Below are positions 5,290 through 15,446 of a DNA stretch of 48,001 bases, piece after piece. A program made the translations under genes and the position numbers. Positions within the stretch are counted from its first letter, which is position 1, and the number at the start of each line of letters is the position of its first letter. The DNA lies in contig NZ_BPLZ01000021.1 of assembly GCF_019656335.1 (NCBI RefSeq), positions 1 to 48,001 of the forward strand, read 5' to 3'. Under the pieces are notes generated by a model. That model was not told the origin of the DNA and ran no database searches. It worked only from the letters and a program-made list of their open reading frames with translations. Origin of the DNA: Pseudomonas sp. NCCP-436. GTDB taxonomy: Bacteria; Pseudomonadota; Gammaproteobacteria; Pseudomonadales; Pseudomonadaceae.

Positions 5290-8200
5290 ATGTCACTGGC
5301 CGAAATCCGTCTGGATGACAAATACCGTCTTGCCACCGGTCATCTCTACCTGACCGGTACCCAGGCGTTGACCCGCCTGCCCATGCTGCAGCGTCAGCGT
5401 GATGCCGCCTTCGGACTCAATACTGCCTGCTTCATTTCCGGTTACCGTGGTTCGCCCCTGGGGGGGCTGGACAAGAGCCTCTGGGACGCACGCGAGTATC
5501 TCAAGGAAAACCACATCCATTTCCAACCGGGGGTCAACGAGGAGCTGGGCGCCACTGCGGTATGGGGCAGCCAGCAGGCCAACCTGTTCCCGGGCGCCCG
5601 CTATGACGGCGTGTTCGCCATGTGGTACGGCAAGGGCCCGGGGGTCGATCGCAGTGGCGACGTGTTCAAGCATGGCAACTCTGCCGGTGTATCAAAGCAT
5701 GGCGGTGTACTGCTGCTGGCCGGTGACGACCATGGTTGCAAGTCCTCGACCATTGCCCACCAGAGCGAGCATGCGTTCATCGCCGCGTCGATTCCGGTAC
5801 TGAACCCGGCCAACGTTCAGGAAATTCTCGACTACGGCATCATCGGCTGGGAGCTGTCGCGTTACAGCGGCTGCTGGGTGGCGCTCAAGACTATTGCCGA
5901 GAACGTCGACTCTTCGGCCGTGGTGGACGTCGATCCACTGCGCATCCAGGTGAAGATCCCCGAGGATTTCCAGTTGCCGGAGGATGGGGTGCATATCCGT
6001 TGGCCGGATCCGCCCCTGGCGCAGGAAAAGCGCCTGAACGTCTACAAGATCTACGCTGCGCGGGCCTTCGCTCTGGCCAACAATCTCAATCAGGTCAAAT
6101 TGGACTCTCCCAATCCGCGGCTGGGCATCATCACCACCGGTAAGTCCTACCTAGACGTGCGCCAGGCGTTGGATGACCTCGGTCTGGATGAGCAGCTCTG
6201 CGCTCAGGTTGGCCTGCGCGTGCTCAAGGTCGGTATGAGCTGGCCGCTGGAGCCGGTTTCGGTGCATCAGTTCGCCGAAGGGCTGGACGAGATTTTGGTG
6301 GTAGAGGAGAAGCGCAGCATCATCGAGGATCAGTTGACCGGCCAGCTCTACAACTGGCCGGTGGGCAAGCGCCCGCGGGTGGTCGGCGAGTTCGACGAGC
6401 ACGGCAACTCGCTGCTGCCCAACCTCGGCGAACTGACTCCGGCAATGATCGCCCGGGTGATCGCCAGACGTCTGGCGCCGATCTACACCAGCGCCACCAT
6501 CGAGGAACGCCTGGCCTTTCTCGATGCCAAGGAGGCGGCGCTGGCCGCGCCCAAGCACCATACGGTGCGCACGCCGCATTTCTGCTCCGGCTGTCCACAC
6601 AACAGTTCGACCAAGGTGCCTGAGGGCAGTCGTGCTCTGGGCGGTATCGGCTGTCACTACATGACCCAGTGGATGGATCGCAGCACCGATACCTTCACGC
6701 AGATGGGCGGCGAGGGGGTTACCTGGATCGGTCAGGCACCCTTCACTGATACCCCGCATGTGTTCCAGAACCTGGGGGATGGTACCTACTTCCACTCCGG
6801 CCACTTGGCTTTGCGCGCGGCCGTGGCCGCCGGGGTCAACATTACCTACAAGATCCTCTACAACGACGCGGTGGCCATGACGGGCGGTCAGCCTATCGAC
6901 GGCGAGCTACGTATCGATCAACTGAGTCAGCAGGTCTATGCCGAAGGTGTCCGGCGCATAGCCCTGGTCAGTGATGAGCCGGAAAAATATCCGAGCCGCT
7001 CCACCTTCGCTCCAGGGGTGACCTTCCACCACCGCCGCGAACTGGATGCCGTGCAGCGTGAGCTGCGCGAGTACAAGGGCGTGTCGGTCATCCTCTACGA
7101 TCAGACCTGTGCCACCGAGAAGCGCCGCCGGCGCAAGCGCGGCAAGCTGGCCGATCCGGCCAAGCGCGCCTTCATCAACCCAGCAGTGTGCGAGGGTTGC
7201 GGCGATTGCAGCGTGAAATCCAACTGCCTGTCGGTGCTGCCGCTGGAAACCGAGCTGGGGCGCAAGCGGCAGATCGACCAGAACGCCTGCAACAAGGACT
7301 TTTCCTGCGTCGAGGGCTTCTGCCCTAGCTTCGTCACCGTGCATGGCGGTGACCTGCGCAAGCCTGAGGCGGTCGGCCGCGGGGCGCTGTTCGTCGCCTT
7401 GCCGGAGCCGAAGCAGCCGGCCCTGTCGCGGCCGTGGAATATCCTCCTGCCGGGTGTTGGCGGCAGTGGTGTGACAACCGTTGGCGCTCTGCTGGGCATG
7501 GCCGCGCATATCGAGGGCAAGGGTTGCACGGTGCTGGATCAGGCAGGGCTGGCGCAGAAGTTCGGTCCGGTAATCACCCACATCCGCATTGCTGCGCGGC
7601 AGAGCGACATCTACGCAGTACGCATCGCCGCCGGCGAGACCGACCTGTTGCTGGGCTGTGATCTGGTGGTTTCGGCCAGCGAGGAGGCACTGGCCAAGCT
7701 CAATGACAAGATTGCCCATGCCGTGGTCAACAGCCACGAGGCACCGACAGCCGAGTTCACCCGCAACCCGGATGCGCAGGTGCCGGGTGCAGCCATGCGC
7801 GAGGCCATCAGTGAGGCGGTGGGCGCTGACAAGACCCGTTTCGTCGATGCTACTCGCCTGGCTACCCGGCTGCTGGGCGACAGCATCGCCACCAACCTGT
7901 TCATGCTCGGTTTCGCCTACCAGCAGGGGCTGGTGCCGGTTTCAGCCGAAGCCATCAACAAGGCCATCGAACTCAACGACGTATCGGTGGAACTCAACCA
8001 GCAGGCCTTCCTCTGGGGGCGGCGTGCTGCCCACGATCTGACCGCGGTGGAGAAGGTCGCCGCGCCGGAAGTGATTGAGGCGCCTCACTGCCGGACACTG
8101 GATGAAATCGTCGCCGATCGCGTGCAGCGTCTGACTGCTTACCAGAATGCCGGCTACGCCGAGCGCTATCGCGAACTGGTCGATCGGGTGCGTCGGGCTG

Positions 8201-8757
8201 ATCAGGACACTGAGCAGCGCCTGAGTAAGGCCGTAGCCCGTTACTACTTCAAGCTGCTGGCTTACAAGGACGAGTACGAGGTGGCGCGGTTGTACAGTGA
8301 TGAGGCCTTCCGCAAGCAGCTTGAGCAGCAATTTGAGGGTGACTACCGCCTGCAGTTTCATCTGGCACCGAGCTGGCTGAGCAAGCCGGATGCGGTCACC
8401 GGTCAACCGCGCAAGCGCAGCTTCGGCCCGTGGATGCTCAAGGCTTTCGGGGTGCTGGCGCGTCTGAAGTTCCTTCGTGGGACTCCCTTTGATCTCTTTG
8501 GTTATAGCGCCGAGCGACGTCTGGAGCGTGAGCTGATCGAGGAATACGAGGCCAACGTGGCCTATCTGCTTGGCGAGCTGAAGGCTGACAACTACCGCAC
8601 GGCCTTGGCACTGGCCGAGCTGCCGGAGCAGATCCGTGGTTACGGCCACGTCAAGGAAGCGAGCGTGGCCCGGGCGCGTGAGCAGGCCGGGCAGCTCAAG
8701 GTGCGTTTACGCGTCAGCGAGATTGTCGCCGTGCAGCTGTTCGAGCCGGCTGCCTGA
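5290..8757 (+). CDS. indolepyruvate ferredoxin oxidoreductase, fused subunits
   Basis: A 1155-residue single-chain enzyme of the bacterial fused IOR family, which converts indolepyruvate and other aryl- or branched 2-oxo acids to acyl-CoA with electrons passed to a ferredoxin-like carrier. The N-terminal pyrimidine domain (about 1-220) carries SGYRGSPLGGLD. The TPP domain (about 425-560) carries CSGCPHNSST and GGEGVTWIGQ. Iron-sulfur-type cysteines follow in CEGCGDCSVKSNC near 633. The gamma-type domain starts at LLPGVGGSGVTTVG near 720. About 200 C-terminal residues form the extra region seen in these fusions. AAAAGGAGC precedes the ATG. It is the first gene of a probable two-gene unit with the amino-acid dehydrogenase and is divergent from an Lrp regulator. 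Confidence 0.92.
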   Translation: MSLAEIRLDDKYRLATGHLYLTGTQALTRLPMLQRQRDAAFGLNTACFISGYRGSPLGGLDKSLWDAREYLKENHIHFQPGVNEELGATAVWGSQQANLFPGARYDGVFAMWYGKGPGVDRSGDVFKHGNSAGVSKHGGVLLLAGDDHGCKSSTIAHQSEHAFIAASIPVLNPANVQEILDYGIIGWELSRYSGCWVALKTIAENVDSSAVVDVDPLRIQVKIPEDFQLPEDGVHIRWPDPPLAQEKRLNVYKIYAARAFALANNLNQVKLDSPNPRLGIITTGKSYLDVRQALDDLGLDEQLCAQVGLRVLKVGMSWPLEPVSVHQFAEGLDEILVVEEKRSIIEDQLTGQLYNWPVGKRPRVVGEFDEHGNSLLPNLGELTPAMIARVIARRLAPIYTSATIEERLAFLDAKEAALAAPKHHTVRTPHFCSGCPHNSSTKVPEGSRALGGIGCHYMTQWMDRSTDTFTQMGGEGVTWIGQAPFTDTPHVFQNLGDGTYFHSGHLALRAAVAAGVNITYKILYNDAVAMTGGQPIDGELRIDQLSQQVYAEGVRRIALVSDEPEKYPSRSTFAPGVTFHHRRELDAVQRELREYKGVSVILYDQTCATEKRRRRKRGKLADPAKRAFINPAVCEGCGDCSVKSNCLSVLPLETELGRKRQIDQNACNKDFSCVEGFCPSFVTVHGGDLRKPEAVGRGALFVALPEPKQPALSRPWNILLPGVGGSGVTTVGALLGMAAHIEGKGCTVLDQAGLAQKFGPVITHIRIAARQSDIYAVRIAAGETDLLLGCDLVVSASEEALAKLNDKIAHAVVNSHEAPTAEFTRNPDAQVPGAAMREAISEAVGADKTRFVDATRLATRLLGDSIATNLFMLGFAYQQGLVPVSAEAINKAIELNDVSVELNQQAFLWGRRAAHDLTAVEKVAAPEVIEAPHCRTLDEIVADRVQRLTAYQNAGYAERYRELVDRVRRADQDTEQRLSKAVARYYFKLLAYKDEYEVARLYSDEAFRKQLEQQFEGDYRLQFHLAPSWLSKPDAVTGQPRKRSFGPWMLKAFGVLARLKFLRGTPFDLFGYSAERRLERELIEEYEANVAYLLGELKADNYRTALALAELPEQIRGYGHVKEASVARAREQAGQLKVRLRVSEIVAVQLFEPAA

Positions 8758-8775
8758 TCCCTTTCTCTCTCCTTG

Positions 8776-8806
8776 TCCCTCTCCCTTATGGGGGAGAGGG
8801 AGCTTT
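8776..8806 (+). terminator. hairpin between the oxidoreductase and dehydrogenase genes
   Basis: TCCCTCTCCC (8776-8785) pairs perfectly with GGGAGAGGGA (8792-8801), then GCTTTTG. The short T run makes it a weak terminator; it may lower rather than stop read-through into the next gene 30 bp on. Confidence 0.5.
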
Positions 8807-8837
8807 TGAATAATCAGAACAAGAACGAGGTAGCAGC

Positions 8838-9944
8838 ATGTCCGTTTTCACGCACGTTGATTTCGACCAGCACGAACAGGTGGTTTATGGCTACGACCGG
8901 GCCAGCGGTCTGAAGGCCATCATTGCCATTCATGACAGTACCCTGGGGCCGGCCCTCGGAGGCTGCCGGATGTGGAACTACACCAGTGACGAAGAGGCCC
9001 TGCGCGATGTGCTGCGTCTGTCCCGAGGCATGACCTATAAGTCCGCACTGGCCCGTCTGCCGCTGGGTGGTGGCAAGGCAGTGATCATTGGCGATCCGCA
9101 CACCGGCAAGAGCGAGGCGCTGTTCCAGGCCATGGGCGATCTTGTCGACAGCCTGGGCGGGCGCTACATCACTGCTGCCGACTCGGGCACCGGGGTGAAC
9201 GAGATGCGCATCATGGCCGAGCGTACCCGTTATGTGGCTGGCGCTGGGCAGCGCGAAGCTTTCGATGGCGGCAGCCGCGATGGTGATCCATCACCGTCCA
9301 CAGCCTACGGTGTGTTCATGGGGATTCGTGCGGCGGTTCAGCATCGTCTGGGGCGCAGTGATCTGGACGGCATCCGCGTGGCCATCCAGGGGGTGGGGCA
9401 AGTTGGTTTTCACCTTGCCCGGCTGCTTCGTGAGGCCGGTGCCAGACTGTGGGTGACCGACATCCTGGAGGCCAACGTCCAGCGAGCGGTCAGCCAGTTG
9501 GGGGCTACAGCGGTAGCCCAGCATGACATTTATGGTCTCGACGTAGATGTATTCGCTCCCTGTGCATTGGGTGCGATCATCAATCTGCAGAGCATTGAAG
9601 CGTTGCGGGCACCGATCATTGCGGGGGCGGCCAATAACCAACTGGCAGATAGCAGTCTGGCCGAGACGCTGCGCCGTCGTGATTGCCTGTATGCGCCGGA
9701 CTACGCCATCAATGCCGGTGGAATCATTGATGTCTGTTATGAGCGTACCGGTGGCAGCGTGGCTGAACTAAAAGCTCACATTGAAGGAATCGGACAGACC
9801 CTGACGGAAATCTTCCAACGTGCCGAGCGTGAAGGTGCTACCACCTGCGCAGTAGCAGACAGCATGGCGCTGGAGCGGCTGCGTAGCGGGGCATCGTGGG
9901 TATCTGCCGGTACACCTGCAAGGACGCAAAACTGGCAGCGCTGA
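8838..9944 (+). CDS. Glu/Leu/Phe/Val dehydrogenase, leucine dehydrogenase type
   Basis: The 368-residue protein belongs to the hexa- or octameric amino-acid dehydrogenase family. The N-terminal catalytic domain shows [19 protein letters not shown] and the glycine-rich lysine motif [14 protein letters not shown] near residue 77. The NAD-binding domain contains [18 protein letters not shown] and later [11 protein letters not shown]. The reaction is oxidative deamination of leucine, valine, isoleucine or phenylalanine to the 2-oxo acid. Length (340-370) favours leucine/phenylalanine dehydrogenase over glutamate dehydrogenase. It lies 80 bp after the oxidoreductase, separated by a weak hairpin, so the products are likely made together and act in sequence. 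Exact substrate is unresolved. Confidence 0.88.
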   Translation: MSVFTHVDFDQHEQVVYGYDRASGLKAIIAIHDSTLGPALGGCRMWNYTSDEEALRDVLRLSRGMTYKSALARLPLGGGKAVIIGDPHTGKSEALFQAMGDLVDSLGGRYITAADSGTGVNEMRIMAERTRYVAGAGQREAFDGGSRDGDPSPSTAYGVFMGIRAAVQHRLGRSDLDGIRVAIQGVGQVGFHLARLLREAGARLWVTDILEANVQRAVSQLGATAVAQHDIYGLDVDVFAPCALGAIINLQSIEALRAPIIAGAANNQLADSSLAETLRRRDCLYAPDYAINAGGIIDVCYERTGGSVAELKAHIEGIGQTLTEIFQRAEREGATTCAVADSMALERLRSGASWVSAGTPARTQNWQR

Positions 9945-10020
9945 AGCAAATGCCGCTTGTGACATGACAAATGGAAACATCGTAGTTAAGATGCCGCCCG
10001 GCCGTTGCCAATACGGCCGT

Positions 10021-10095
10021 GTCCCCTTAGTTCAACGGATAGAATAAGCCCCTCCTAAGGGCTAGATGCTGGTTCGATTCCAGCAGGGGACGCCA
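10021..10095 (+). tRNA. tRNA-Arg (anticodon CCT)
   Basis: A complete cloverleaf: acceptor GTCCCCT with AGGGGAC, anticodon stem AGCCC/GGGCT around loop CTCCTAA (anticodon CCT at 10054-10056), T arm CTGG-TTCGATT-CCAG, discriminator G and encoded CCA. It reads rare AGG codons. No duplicated 3' end is seen nearby, so it is not in use as an integration site here. Confidence 0.95.
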
Positions 10096-10140
10096 TAGAC
10101 ATTCTCCCGCATCCTCCCGGATAAGACGGGAACCAGGACA

Positions 10141-10168
10141 AACCGGCCGCTCGAGCCGGTTTTCTTTT
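10141..10168 (+). terminator. terminator after tRNA-Arg
   Basis: AACCGGC (10141-10147) pairs with GCCGGTT (10155-10161) around a 7-base loop, followed by TTCTTTT. It ends the tRNA-Arg transcript about 45 bp after the CCA. Confidence 0.8.
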
Positions 10169-10273
10169 GCCTGCAGTTTTTGCTTAAGGTGGGTGCACTG
10201 ACTTTGACGGAAGCAGGTTGCTGCCTGTCTGACCGCTGCCGCGGGAGGATAAGAAGAGGGCGCGCCTGAAGCC

Positions 10274-11497
10274 TCAGTTGCGATGTTGTTCTTGCGCCAT
10301 GCAGGCAGCTGCAGTGAACAGGACGTCGGTGGAGGAGTTCAGCGCGGTTTCCGCAGAGTCCTGGACGATGCCGATGATGAAGCCGATGGCTACCACCTGC
10401 ATGGCGACATCGTTGGGTATCCCGAACAGTCCGCAAGCCAGTGGGATCAGCAGCAGCGAACCGCCGGCCACACCGGAAGCTCCGCAGGCGGAGATGGTGG
10501 CAACCACACTCAGTAGCAGGGCGGTTGGCAGATCCACGGCAATGCCCAGAGTGTGTACAGCCGCCAGGGTCAGCACGCTGATGGTGATGGCGGCACCGGC
10601 CATGTTGATGGTGGCACCGAGCGGGATGGAAACCGAATAGGTTTCCTCGTGCAGATTCAGATCCCGGCACAGCTGTAGGTTGACCGGAATGTTGGCAGCC
10701 GAGCTGCGAGTGAAAAAGGCGGTGATGGCGCTGCCGCGTAGGCAGGCCAGCACCAGCGGATAGGGATTGCGGCGAATTTTCCAGTACACCAACAACGGGT
10801 TGACCAGCAGTGCCACCAGCAGCATGCAGCCGACCAGTACGACCAGAAGGTGCAGGTAGCTGAGCAGCGCCTGCAGCCCCGAGTCGGCCAGTGTGGTGGC
10901 GACCAGGCCGAAAATGCCCAGTGGCGCCAGGCGGATCACCATACGGACGATACGGGTTATACCGTTGGCTAGTTCACCGAGCAGTCGCCTGCTGCTTTCG
11001 CTGGCATTGCGCAGTACCAGGCCGAGTGCGATGGCCCAGGCCAGAATTCCAACGTAATTGGCGTTGAGCAGGGCGTGGATCGGATTGTCCACCAGGTTGA
11101 ACAGCAGGGTGCGCAACACTTCGATGATGCCGCCGGGCGGGCTCAGTTCGGCGGCCGGGCTGCTCAGAACCAGCGTCGAGGGAAGCAGGAAGCTGGCAAT
11201 CACGCTGATCAGAGCTGCCGAGAAAGTGCCGATCAGGTACAGCACCAGAATCGGACGAACATGGCTCTGCTGGCCATGCTGATGATTGGCAATGGAGGCG
11301 GTTACCAGCACCAGAACCAGCACTGGCGCTACAGCCTTAAGCGCTGCAATGAACACATCGCCGAGCAGGGCGACGGAGCGGGCCGTCTCTGGGGCAAGCA
11401 GGGCCAGGGCGATACCGGCGATCAGGCCGATGGCGATCTGGCCCACGAGGCTGATTGCAGTAACTCGGCGTAGGATGGGGTGAGGGGAGGTTGTCAT
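10274..11497 (-). CDS. sstT: serine/threonine:Na+ symporter SstT
   Basis: The 407-residue inner-membrane protein is a dicarboxylate/amino acid:cation symporter (DAACS) of the SstT branch, which brings in serine and threonine with sodium. Nine or so hydrophobic segments and two re-entrant loops are readable. Family motifs include [16 protein letters not shown] (serine-rich loop), [17 protein letters not shown] and [20 protein letters not shown]. Length matches the family (about 410). The ATG at 11497 is preceded by AGAGACTGCGAC, a weak site. It stands alone, divergent from the glutamine-synthetase-type gene. Confidence 0.93.
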   Translation of the reverse strand: MTTSPHPILRRVTAISLVGQIAIGLIAGIALALLAPETARSVALLGDVFIAALKAVAPVLVLVLVTASIANHQHGQQSHVRPILVLYLIGTFSAALISVIASFLLPSTLVLSSPAAELSPPGGIIEVLRTLLFNLVDNPIHALLNANYVGILAWAIALGLVLRNASESSRRLLGELANGITRIVRMVIRLAPLGIFGLVATTLADSGLQALLSYLHLLVVLVGCMLLVALLVNPLLVYWKIRRNPYPLVLACLRGSAITAFFTRSSAANIPVNLQLCRDLNLHEETYSVSIPLGATINMAGAAITISVLTLAAVHTLGIAVDLPTALLLSVVATISACGASGVAGGSLLLIPLACGLFGIPNDVAMQVVAIGFIIGIVQDSAETALNSSTDVLFTAAACMAQEQHRN

Positions 11498-11730
11498 GTC
11501 GCAGTCTCTGTGGGCTGGAGAAGCCGCCCGGATGGGGCCGTAAAAGCGCGCGACTCTAGCACAGTCGGTTCAGCCATCCGGGAAGTGCTGCCGGTCATGG
11601 GCGATAGGCTGCAATAGGTTGTCGCATACACGCAAACTTTAGGTGCTTGAAATATTGAACATGTGCTGCCTATTTTGTGCAGACGGCCCTCACTCGTGGG
11701 CCATTGGCCTATATACAAGGATATTCAAGC

Positions 11731-13062
11731 ATGAGCCTGACGCTGGAAGCGCTGTTGCGCGGAATCGATGAAGTCGACTGCGTAACCCCTGATCTCAACG
11801 GCGTGCCACGTGGCAAGGTGATGACCCGGCGTGGCTTCAGTGAAGGACAGCGTCTGCAACTGGCGCGTGGTGTGCTATTGCAGTGCATCATGGGAGGCTA
11901 TCCATCGGCCCGTTTCTACGGTGGCGACGATGGCGATCTGCAGCTTTGTGCTGATCCTCAGCGGATCTACCGGCTGCCTTGGAGTGAACCGCCTCGAGCC
12001 CTGGCAATCTGCGATGCGAATGAGCTGGACGGTCGTAGTTCGGGCTTGTCGACACGAGGACTGCTCAAGCGTGTATTGGCCAGCTATGCTGCATTGGGGT
12101 TGCAACCGGTAGTAGCGACTGAGCTAGAGTTCTTCGTGTTCGCCGCGCATGGCAATCCAGAACAGCCGTTCCGCCCGCCGCAGGGGCTCGACGGCAGTCG
12201 CGAGGATGGTGCGGCAGCCTTCAGCGTGAGCAGCGTCAATGGCCTGAGGCCGTTCTTTAGCGAAGTCTGCCGCTGCATGGAGGAGCTTGGCCTGCCACGC
12301 GACACCTTTATGCACGAGATGGGCGTCAGTCAGTTCGAGATCAATCTGCTACATGGCGACGCTCTGCTGCTGGCCGATCAGACGTTCCTGTTCAAACACC
12401 TGCTGCGCGAAGTGGGCCTCAAGCACGGTCTGTCCGTGGTGTGCATGGCCAAGCCGCTGGCGCATACTCCGGGTAGTTCGATGCACATCCATCAGAGTGT
12501 GGTCGAACAGGGAAGCGGCCGTAACATTTTCAGTGACGAAAAGGGCGAGGCAACTCCAGCCTTTTATCATTTCCTCGGTGGCCTGCAGGCGGCTCTGGCC
12601 GACTTCACGCTGCTCTTTGCGCCGAATGTCAATTCCTACCAGCGCCTGTTTCATCCCTATGCCTCGCCCAACAACGCCTGCTGGTCCCATGACAACCGGG
12701 CGGCGGGTCTGCGCATTCCGGCCAGTGCACCGGTGGCACGACGTGTGGAGAATCGTCTGCCCGGAGCCGACGCCAACCCCTATCTGGCGCTGGCGGCCAG
12801 CCTGGCGGCCGGTCTCTACGGGTTGCGTCACGGACTGCAACCCAGTGCTCCGATTCAGGGAGAGTTCGAAGTTCCGGAAGAATTGCGTCTACCCTGTACC
12901 ATGCAGGCTGCCATTGAGCGTCTCAGTCGTAGCGAGTTGGCAACCGAACTGTTCGGCAGCGAGTTCGTCGAAGGCTATATCGCCAGCAAGAGCCTGGAAC
13001 TGACCAGCTTCTATGATGAAATTACCCCTTGGGAGCGTCGTGTCCTGGCGGCTCAGGTCTGA
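11731..13062 (+). CDS. glutamine synthetase family protein, glutamylpolyamine synthetase type
   Basis: Start taken at 11731 because AAGGATATTC lies just upstream, giving 443 residues. The protein has the short N-terminal beta-grasp domain (VDCVTPDLNGVPRGKVM) and the catalytic domain with ELEFFVF, the metal/glutamate loop QFEINL, GSSMHIHQSV near residue 250 and the NRAAGLRIP arginine loop. It lacks the C-terminal adenylylation tyrosine loop of GlnA. PuuA/PauA-type enzymes join glutamate to putrescine or other polyamines for degradation; this is the closest functional group. No other polyamine genes flank it, so the substrate amine is open. Confidence 0.8.
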   Translation: MSLTLEALLRGIDEVDCVTPDLNGVPRGKVMTRRGFSEGQRLQLARGVLLQCIMGGYPSARFYGGDDGDLQLCADPQRIYRLPWSEPPRALAICDANELDGRSSGLSTRGLLKRVLASYAALGLQPVVATELEFFVFAAHGNPEQPFRPPQGLDGSREDGAAAFSVSSVNGLRPFFSEVCRCMEELGLPRDTFMHEMGVSQFEINLLHGDALLLADQTFLFKHLLREVGLKHGLSVVCMAKPLAHTPGSSMHIHQSVVEQGSGRNIFSDEKGEATPAFYHFLGGLQAALADFTLLFAPNVNSYQRLFHPYASPNNACWSHDNRAAGLRIPASAPVARRVENRLPGADANPYLALAASLAAGLYGLRHGLQPSAPIQGEFEVPEELRLPCTMQAAIERLSRSELATELFGSEFVEGYIASKSLELTSFYDEITPWERRVLAAQV

Positions 13063-13259
13063 TGCTTGCCTCTGGCAGGCTGTAACGGCTGTTTGTGGCG
13101 AGTCTATCTGCCAGGATCTTCAGTGGCGTGGGGAAGAGTGATGCCTGATGACGGTTTCCAGTACTGCAGCGCTTATAGGCGTTCGCGCGGTGCTGCCTGC
13201 TCGCTCGCTGAACCTCCGTCCTTCTTTTCCTTTATGCGCTCAAGGAGCCCCGCTCGCCA

Positions 13260-14582
13260 ATGGCATTGATCTGGAAGTCGTTCCGCTCGCTGTATTTCGC
13301 CACTCTGCTGATGTTGCTGGGGTCGGGCCTGCTTAGCACTTATCTGGCTCTGCGCCTTGCCGACACCGTGGATGGCCTGTGGGTCGGAGCGTTGATGGCG
13401 GCCAACTATTTCGGCCTGGTACTGGGCGGCAAGCTGGGACATCGGCTGATTGCCCGGGTTGGGCACATTCGCGCATATGTCGCCTGCGCTGGTGTGGTGA
13501 CAGCGGCAGTACTGGGGCATGGACTGGTCGAGTGGCTGTGGGTCTGGCTACTGCTGCGAATGCTGGTTGGCCTGGGGATGATGTGCCAGTACATGGTGAT
13601 CGAGAGCTGGCTCAACGAGCAGGCTGACGCCAAGCAGCGCGGTCTGGTGTTTAGCGGCTATATGGGAGCGTCCTACCTGGGACTGATCCTTGGCCAGCTC
13701 ACCCTGGTGGTGCACCCCAGTCTGGGGCTGGAACTGCTGATGCTGGTGGCCCTGTGCTTTGCTCTGTGTCTGGTGCCGGTGGCCTTGACCCGGCGCTTGC
13801 ACCCGGCGCCGCTGGTGCCGGCACCGCTGGAGATGCGCTTCTTCCTGAAACGTGTGCCGCTATCGCTGACTACTGTGGCGGTGGCTGGTCTGCTGATCGG
13901 ATCGTTCTACGGCCTGGCTCCCCTATATGCTTCCCGTATGGGGCTCTCCACCGAGCAAGTGGGGCTGTTTATGGGCTGCTGTATCCTTGCCGGCCTGCTA
14001 GTGCAATGGCCGCTGGGCTGGCTATCGGATCGCCGAGATCGGGTACGCCTGATACGGGGCTGTGCGGTGTTTTTGTTTTTGACTGCACTACCATTGGCGG
14101 TACTGCCGAAGGTATTTCTTCCATTGCTGATCGCTGTCGGTTTTTTGGCGAGTCTGATGCAGTTCAGTCTTTATCCTCTGGCAGTGGCGCTGGCCAATGA
14201 CCACGTCGAGCCGGAGCGGCGCGTATCGCTGACGGCCATGTTGCTGGTTACTTTCGGCGTGGGAGCCTGTGCCGGGCCGCTTCTGGCGGGTGTGCTGATG
14301 CGCTTTTTGGGTGCCAACATGCTATACGCCTTCGTCTGCTTCTGTGCGCTGATCCTGATCTGGCGCATTCGTCCGGAAGTGGTAACCCACAAGCATCAGG
14401 TTGAGGATGCGCCGCTGCAGCACATGGCCATGCCCGGTGATGTGGCGAGCTCGCCGCTAGTGGCGGCGCTGGATCCACGGGTAGATGAACAGACGGTACA
14501 GGAGCAGATGCAGGAGCCGGCTGCTGAAGCGGGCGGGGAACCCACGGGGGAAACGGAGCAGGACCCACGGATGCCAGGTTGA
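13260..14582 (+). CDS. MFS transporter (YcaD-like)
   Basis: The 440-residue protein has 12 predicted membrane helices in two six-helix halves. The loop after helix 2 reads GGKLGHRLIARVGH and the loop after helix 8 reads GWLSDRRDRVRLI, both MFS signature A forms. Helix 5 region holds ESWLNEQADAKQRGLVFSGY, a motif common to the YcaD/UMF subset. A 65-residue hydrophilic, Glu/Gln-rich C-terminal tail is unusual but cytoplasmic. AAGGAG lies 12 bp before the ATG. Substrate cannot be told; it follows the glutamylpolyamine-synthetase-type gene by about 200 bp on the same strand. Confidence 0.85.
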   Translation: MALIWKSFRSLYFATLLMLLGSGLLSTYLALRLADTVDGLWVGALMAANYFGLVLGGKLGHRLIARVGHIRAYVACAGVVTAAVLGHGLVEWLWVWLLLRMLVGLGMMCQYMVIESWLNEQADAKQRGLVFSGYMGASYLGLILGQLTLVVHPSLGLELLMLVALCFALCLVPVALTRRLHPAPLVPAPLEMRFFLKRVPLSLTTVAVAGLLIGSFYGLAPLYASRMGLSTEQVGLFMGCCILAGLLVQWPLGWLSDRRDRVRLIRGCAVFLFLTALPLAVLPKVFLPLLIAVGFLASLMQFSLYPLAVALANDHVEPERRVSLTAMLLVTFGVGACAGPLLAGVLMRFLGANMLYAFVCFCALILIWRIRPEVVTHKHQVEDAPLQHMAMPGDVASSPLVAALDPRVDEQTVQEQMQEPAAEAGGEPTGETEQDPRMPG

Positions 14583-14606
14583 GCGACTATCCGTGATAGA
14601 TCTGGA

Positions 14607-15356
14607 TCAGAGTGGTAGATCGCTTTCTACGCGGCGCGCTTCGCGCTGCAACTGGTAGACGAAACGCTCGACCTGGCGCTGATCCAGTCCGCTCATCTGG
14701 TTGAAACGGATGCCAACGAAGGTTATATCGAGCTTTTCCTCGTACACCACGTGGCGTAGCTCAACCGCGCAACTGAGCGAGCCAAACGGCAGGTGGGTGG
14801 TCAGGCGCTCATGCACTTGGCCATTGCTCAGCAGATGGCAGAGGTTGCCGGCAAAGCGCAGCTTGCAGCCGGTGGCGGAAATATCCAGCAGATGACCGTG
14901 CAGCGGCTCGCGCAGCTTGTCGCCGTTGAGCACCACTTTCACCTGATCACTGTGCTTAAGCTGTGCCCGATAGGCACCGCGGCGCTGGTGATAGAGCACT
15001 TCCTGAGGCAGGGGCGTCCAGTAGCAGGGCGCGCCTTCTAGCTCGCCGAGCTGCACCTCATGTTCACAGCTCCAGGCTACGCGGACGCCGTCCCGATAGG
15101 CCTCGACCTTGAAGCCTTCTCCTTGCCTGAGAAAGCGTTCTCCGTCAGTCGGAATGATTTCGTCCAGGGCGATGCGACATCGTTCGCGATCTACTTCTAC
15201 CAGATAACTCCGATAGCGCTGGTTACGGTTGTTAAACTGAATCACCAGTGGCGAATGGCTTTGCTGTAGCTGGCGCAGGGTGGAGACGATCTCCACAAGG
15301 GTCACGAGCACCTTGGGAGGTTGCGCTTGGCTCTCTTCGTTGAACGTGCTGAACAC
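14607..15356 (-). CDS. flgZ: flagellar brake protein FlgZ (YcgR-type, PilZ domain)
   Basis: A 249-residue cyclic-di-GMP receptor that slows flagellar rotation. The N-terminal YcgR domain occupies about 15-115. The PilZ domain follows with the RxxxR loop in QRRGAYRAQL near residue 127-132 and the DxSxxG motif in DISATGCKLRF near residue 158. It begins with GTG at 15356 preceded by GGAG. It is the last gene of the leftward flgA-flgM-flgN-flgZ cluster, the usual Pseudomonas order, and probably shares the FliA promoter before flgM. Confidence 0.92.
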   Translation of the reverse strand: MFSTFNEESQAQPPKVLVTLVEIVSTLRQLQQSHSPLVIQFNNRNQRYRSYLVEVDRERCRIALDEIIPTDGERFLRQGEGFKVEAYRDGVRVAWSCEHEVQLGELEGAPCYWTPLPQEVLYHQRRGAYRAQLKHSDQVKVVLNGDKLREPLHGHLLDISATGCKLRFAGNLCHLLSNGQVHERLTTHLPFGSLSCAVELRHVVYEEKLDITFVGIRFNQMSGLDQRQVERFVYQLQREARRVESDLPL

Positions 15357-15446
15357 AGTTCGGAACTCTCCGAGTCAAAGACTAATATGGCACTAGCATA
15401 ATGGCAAAGTGCCTCCATGTCCCTGTGCTTTTCGCTTGCGACCGCC

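Noticed and set aside
6907..7737. A 276-residue minus-strand frame
   Set aside because: Antisense shadow of the indolepyruvate oxidoreductase gene, caused by high GC.
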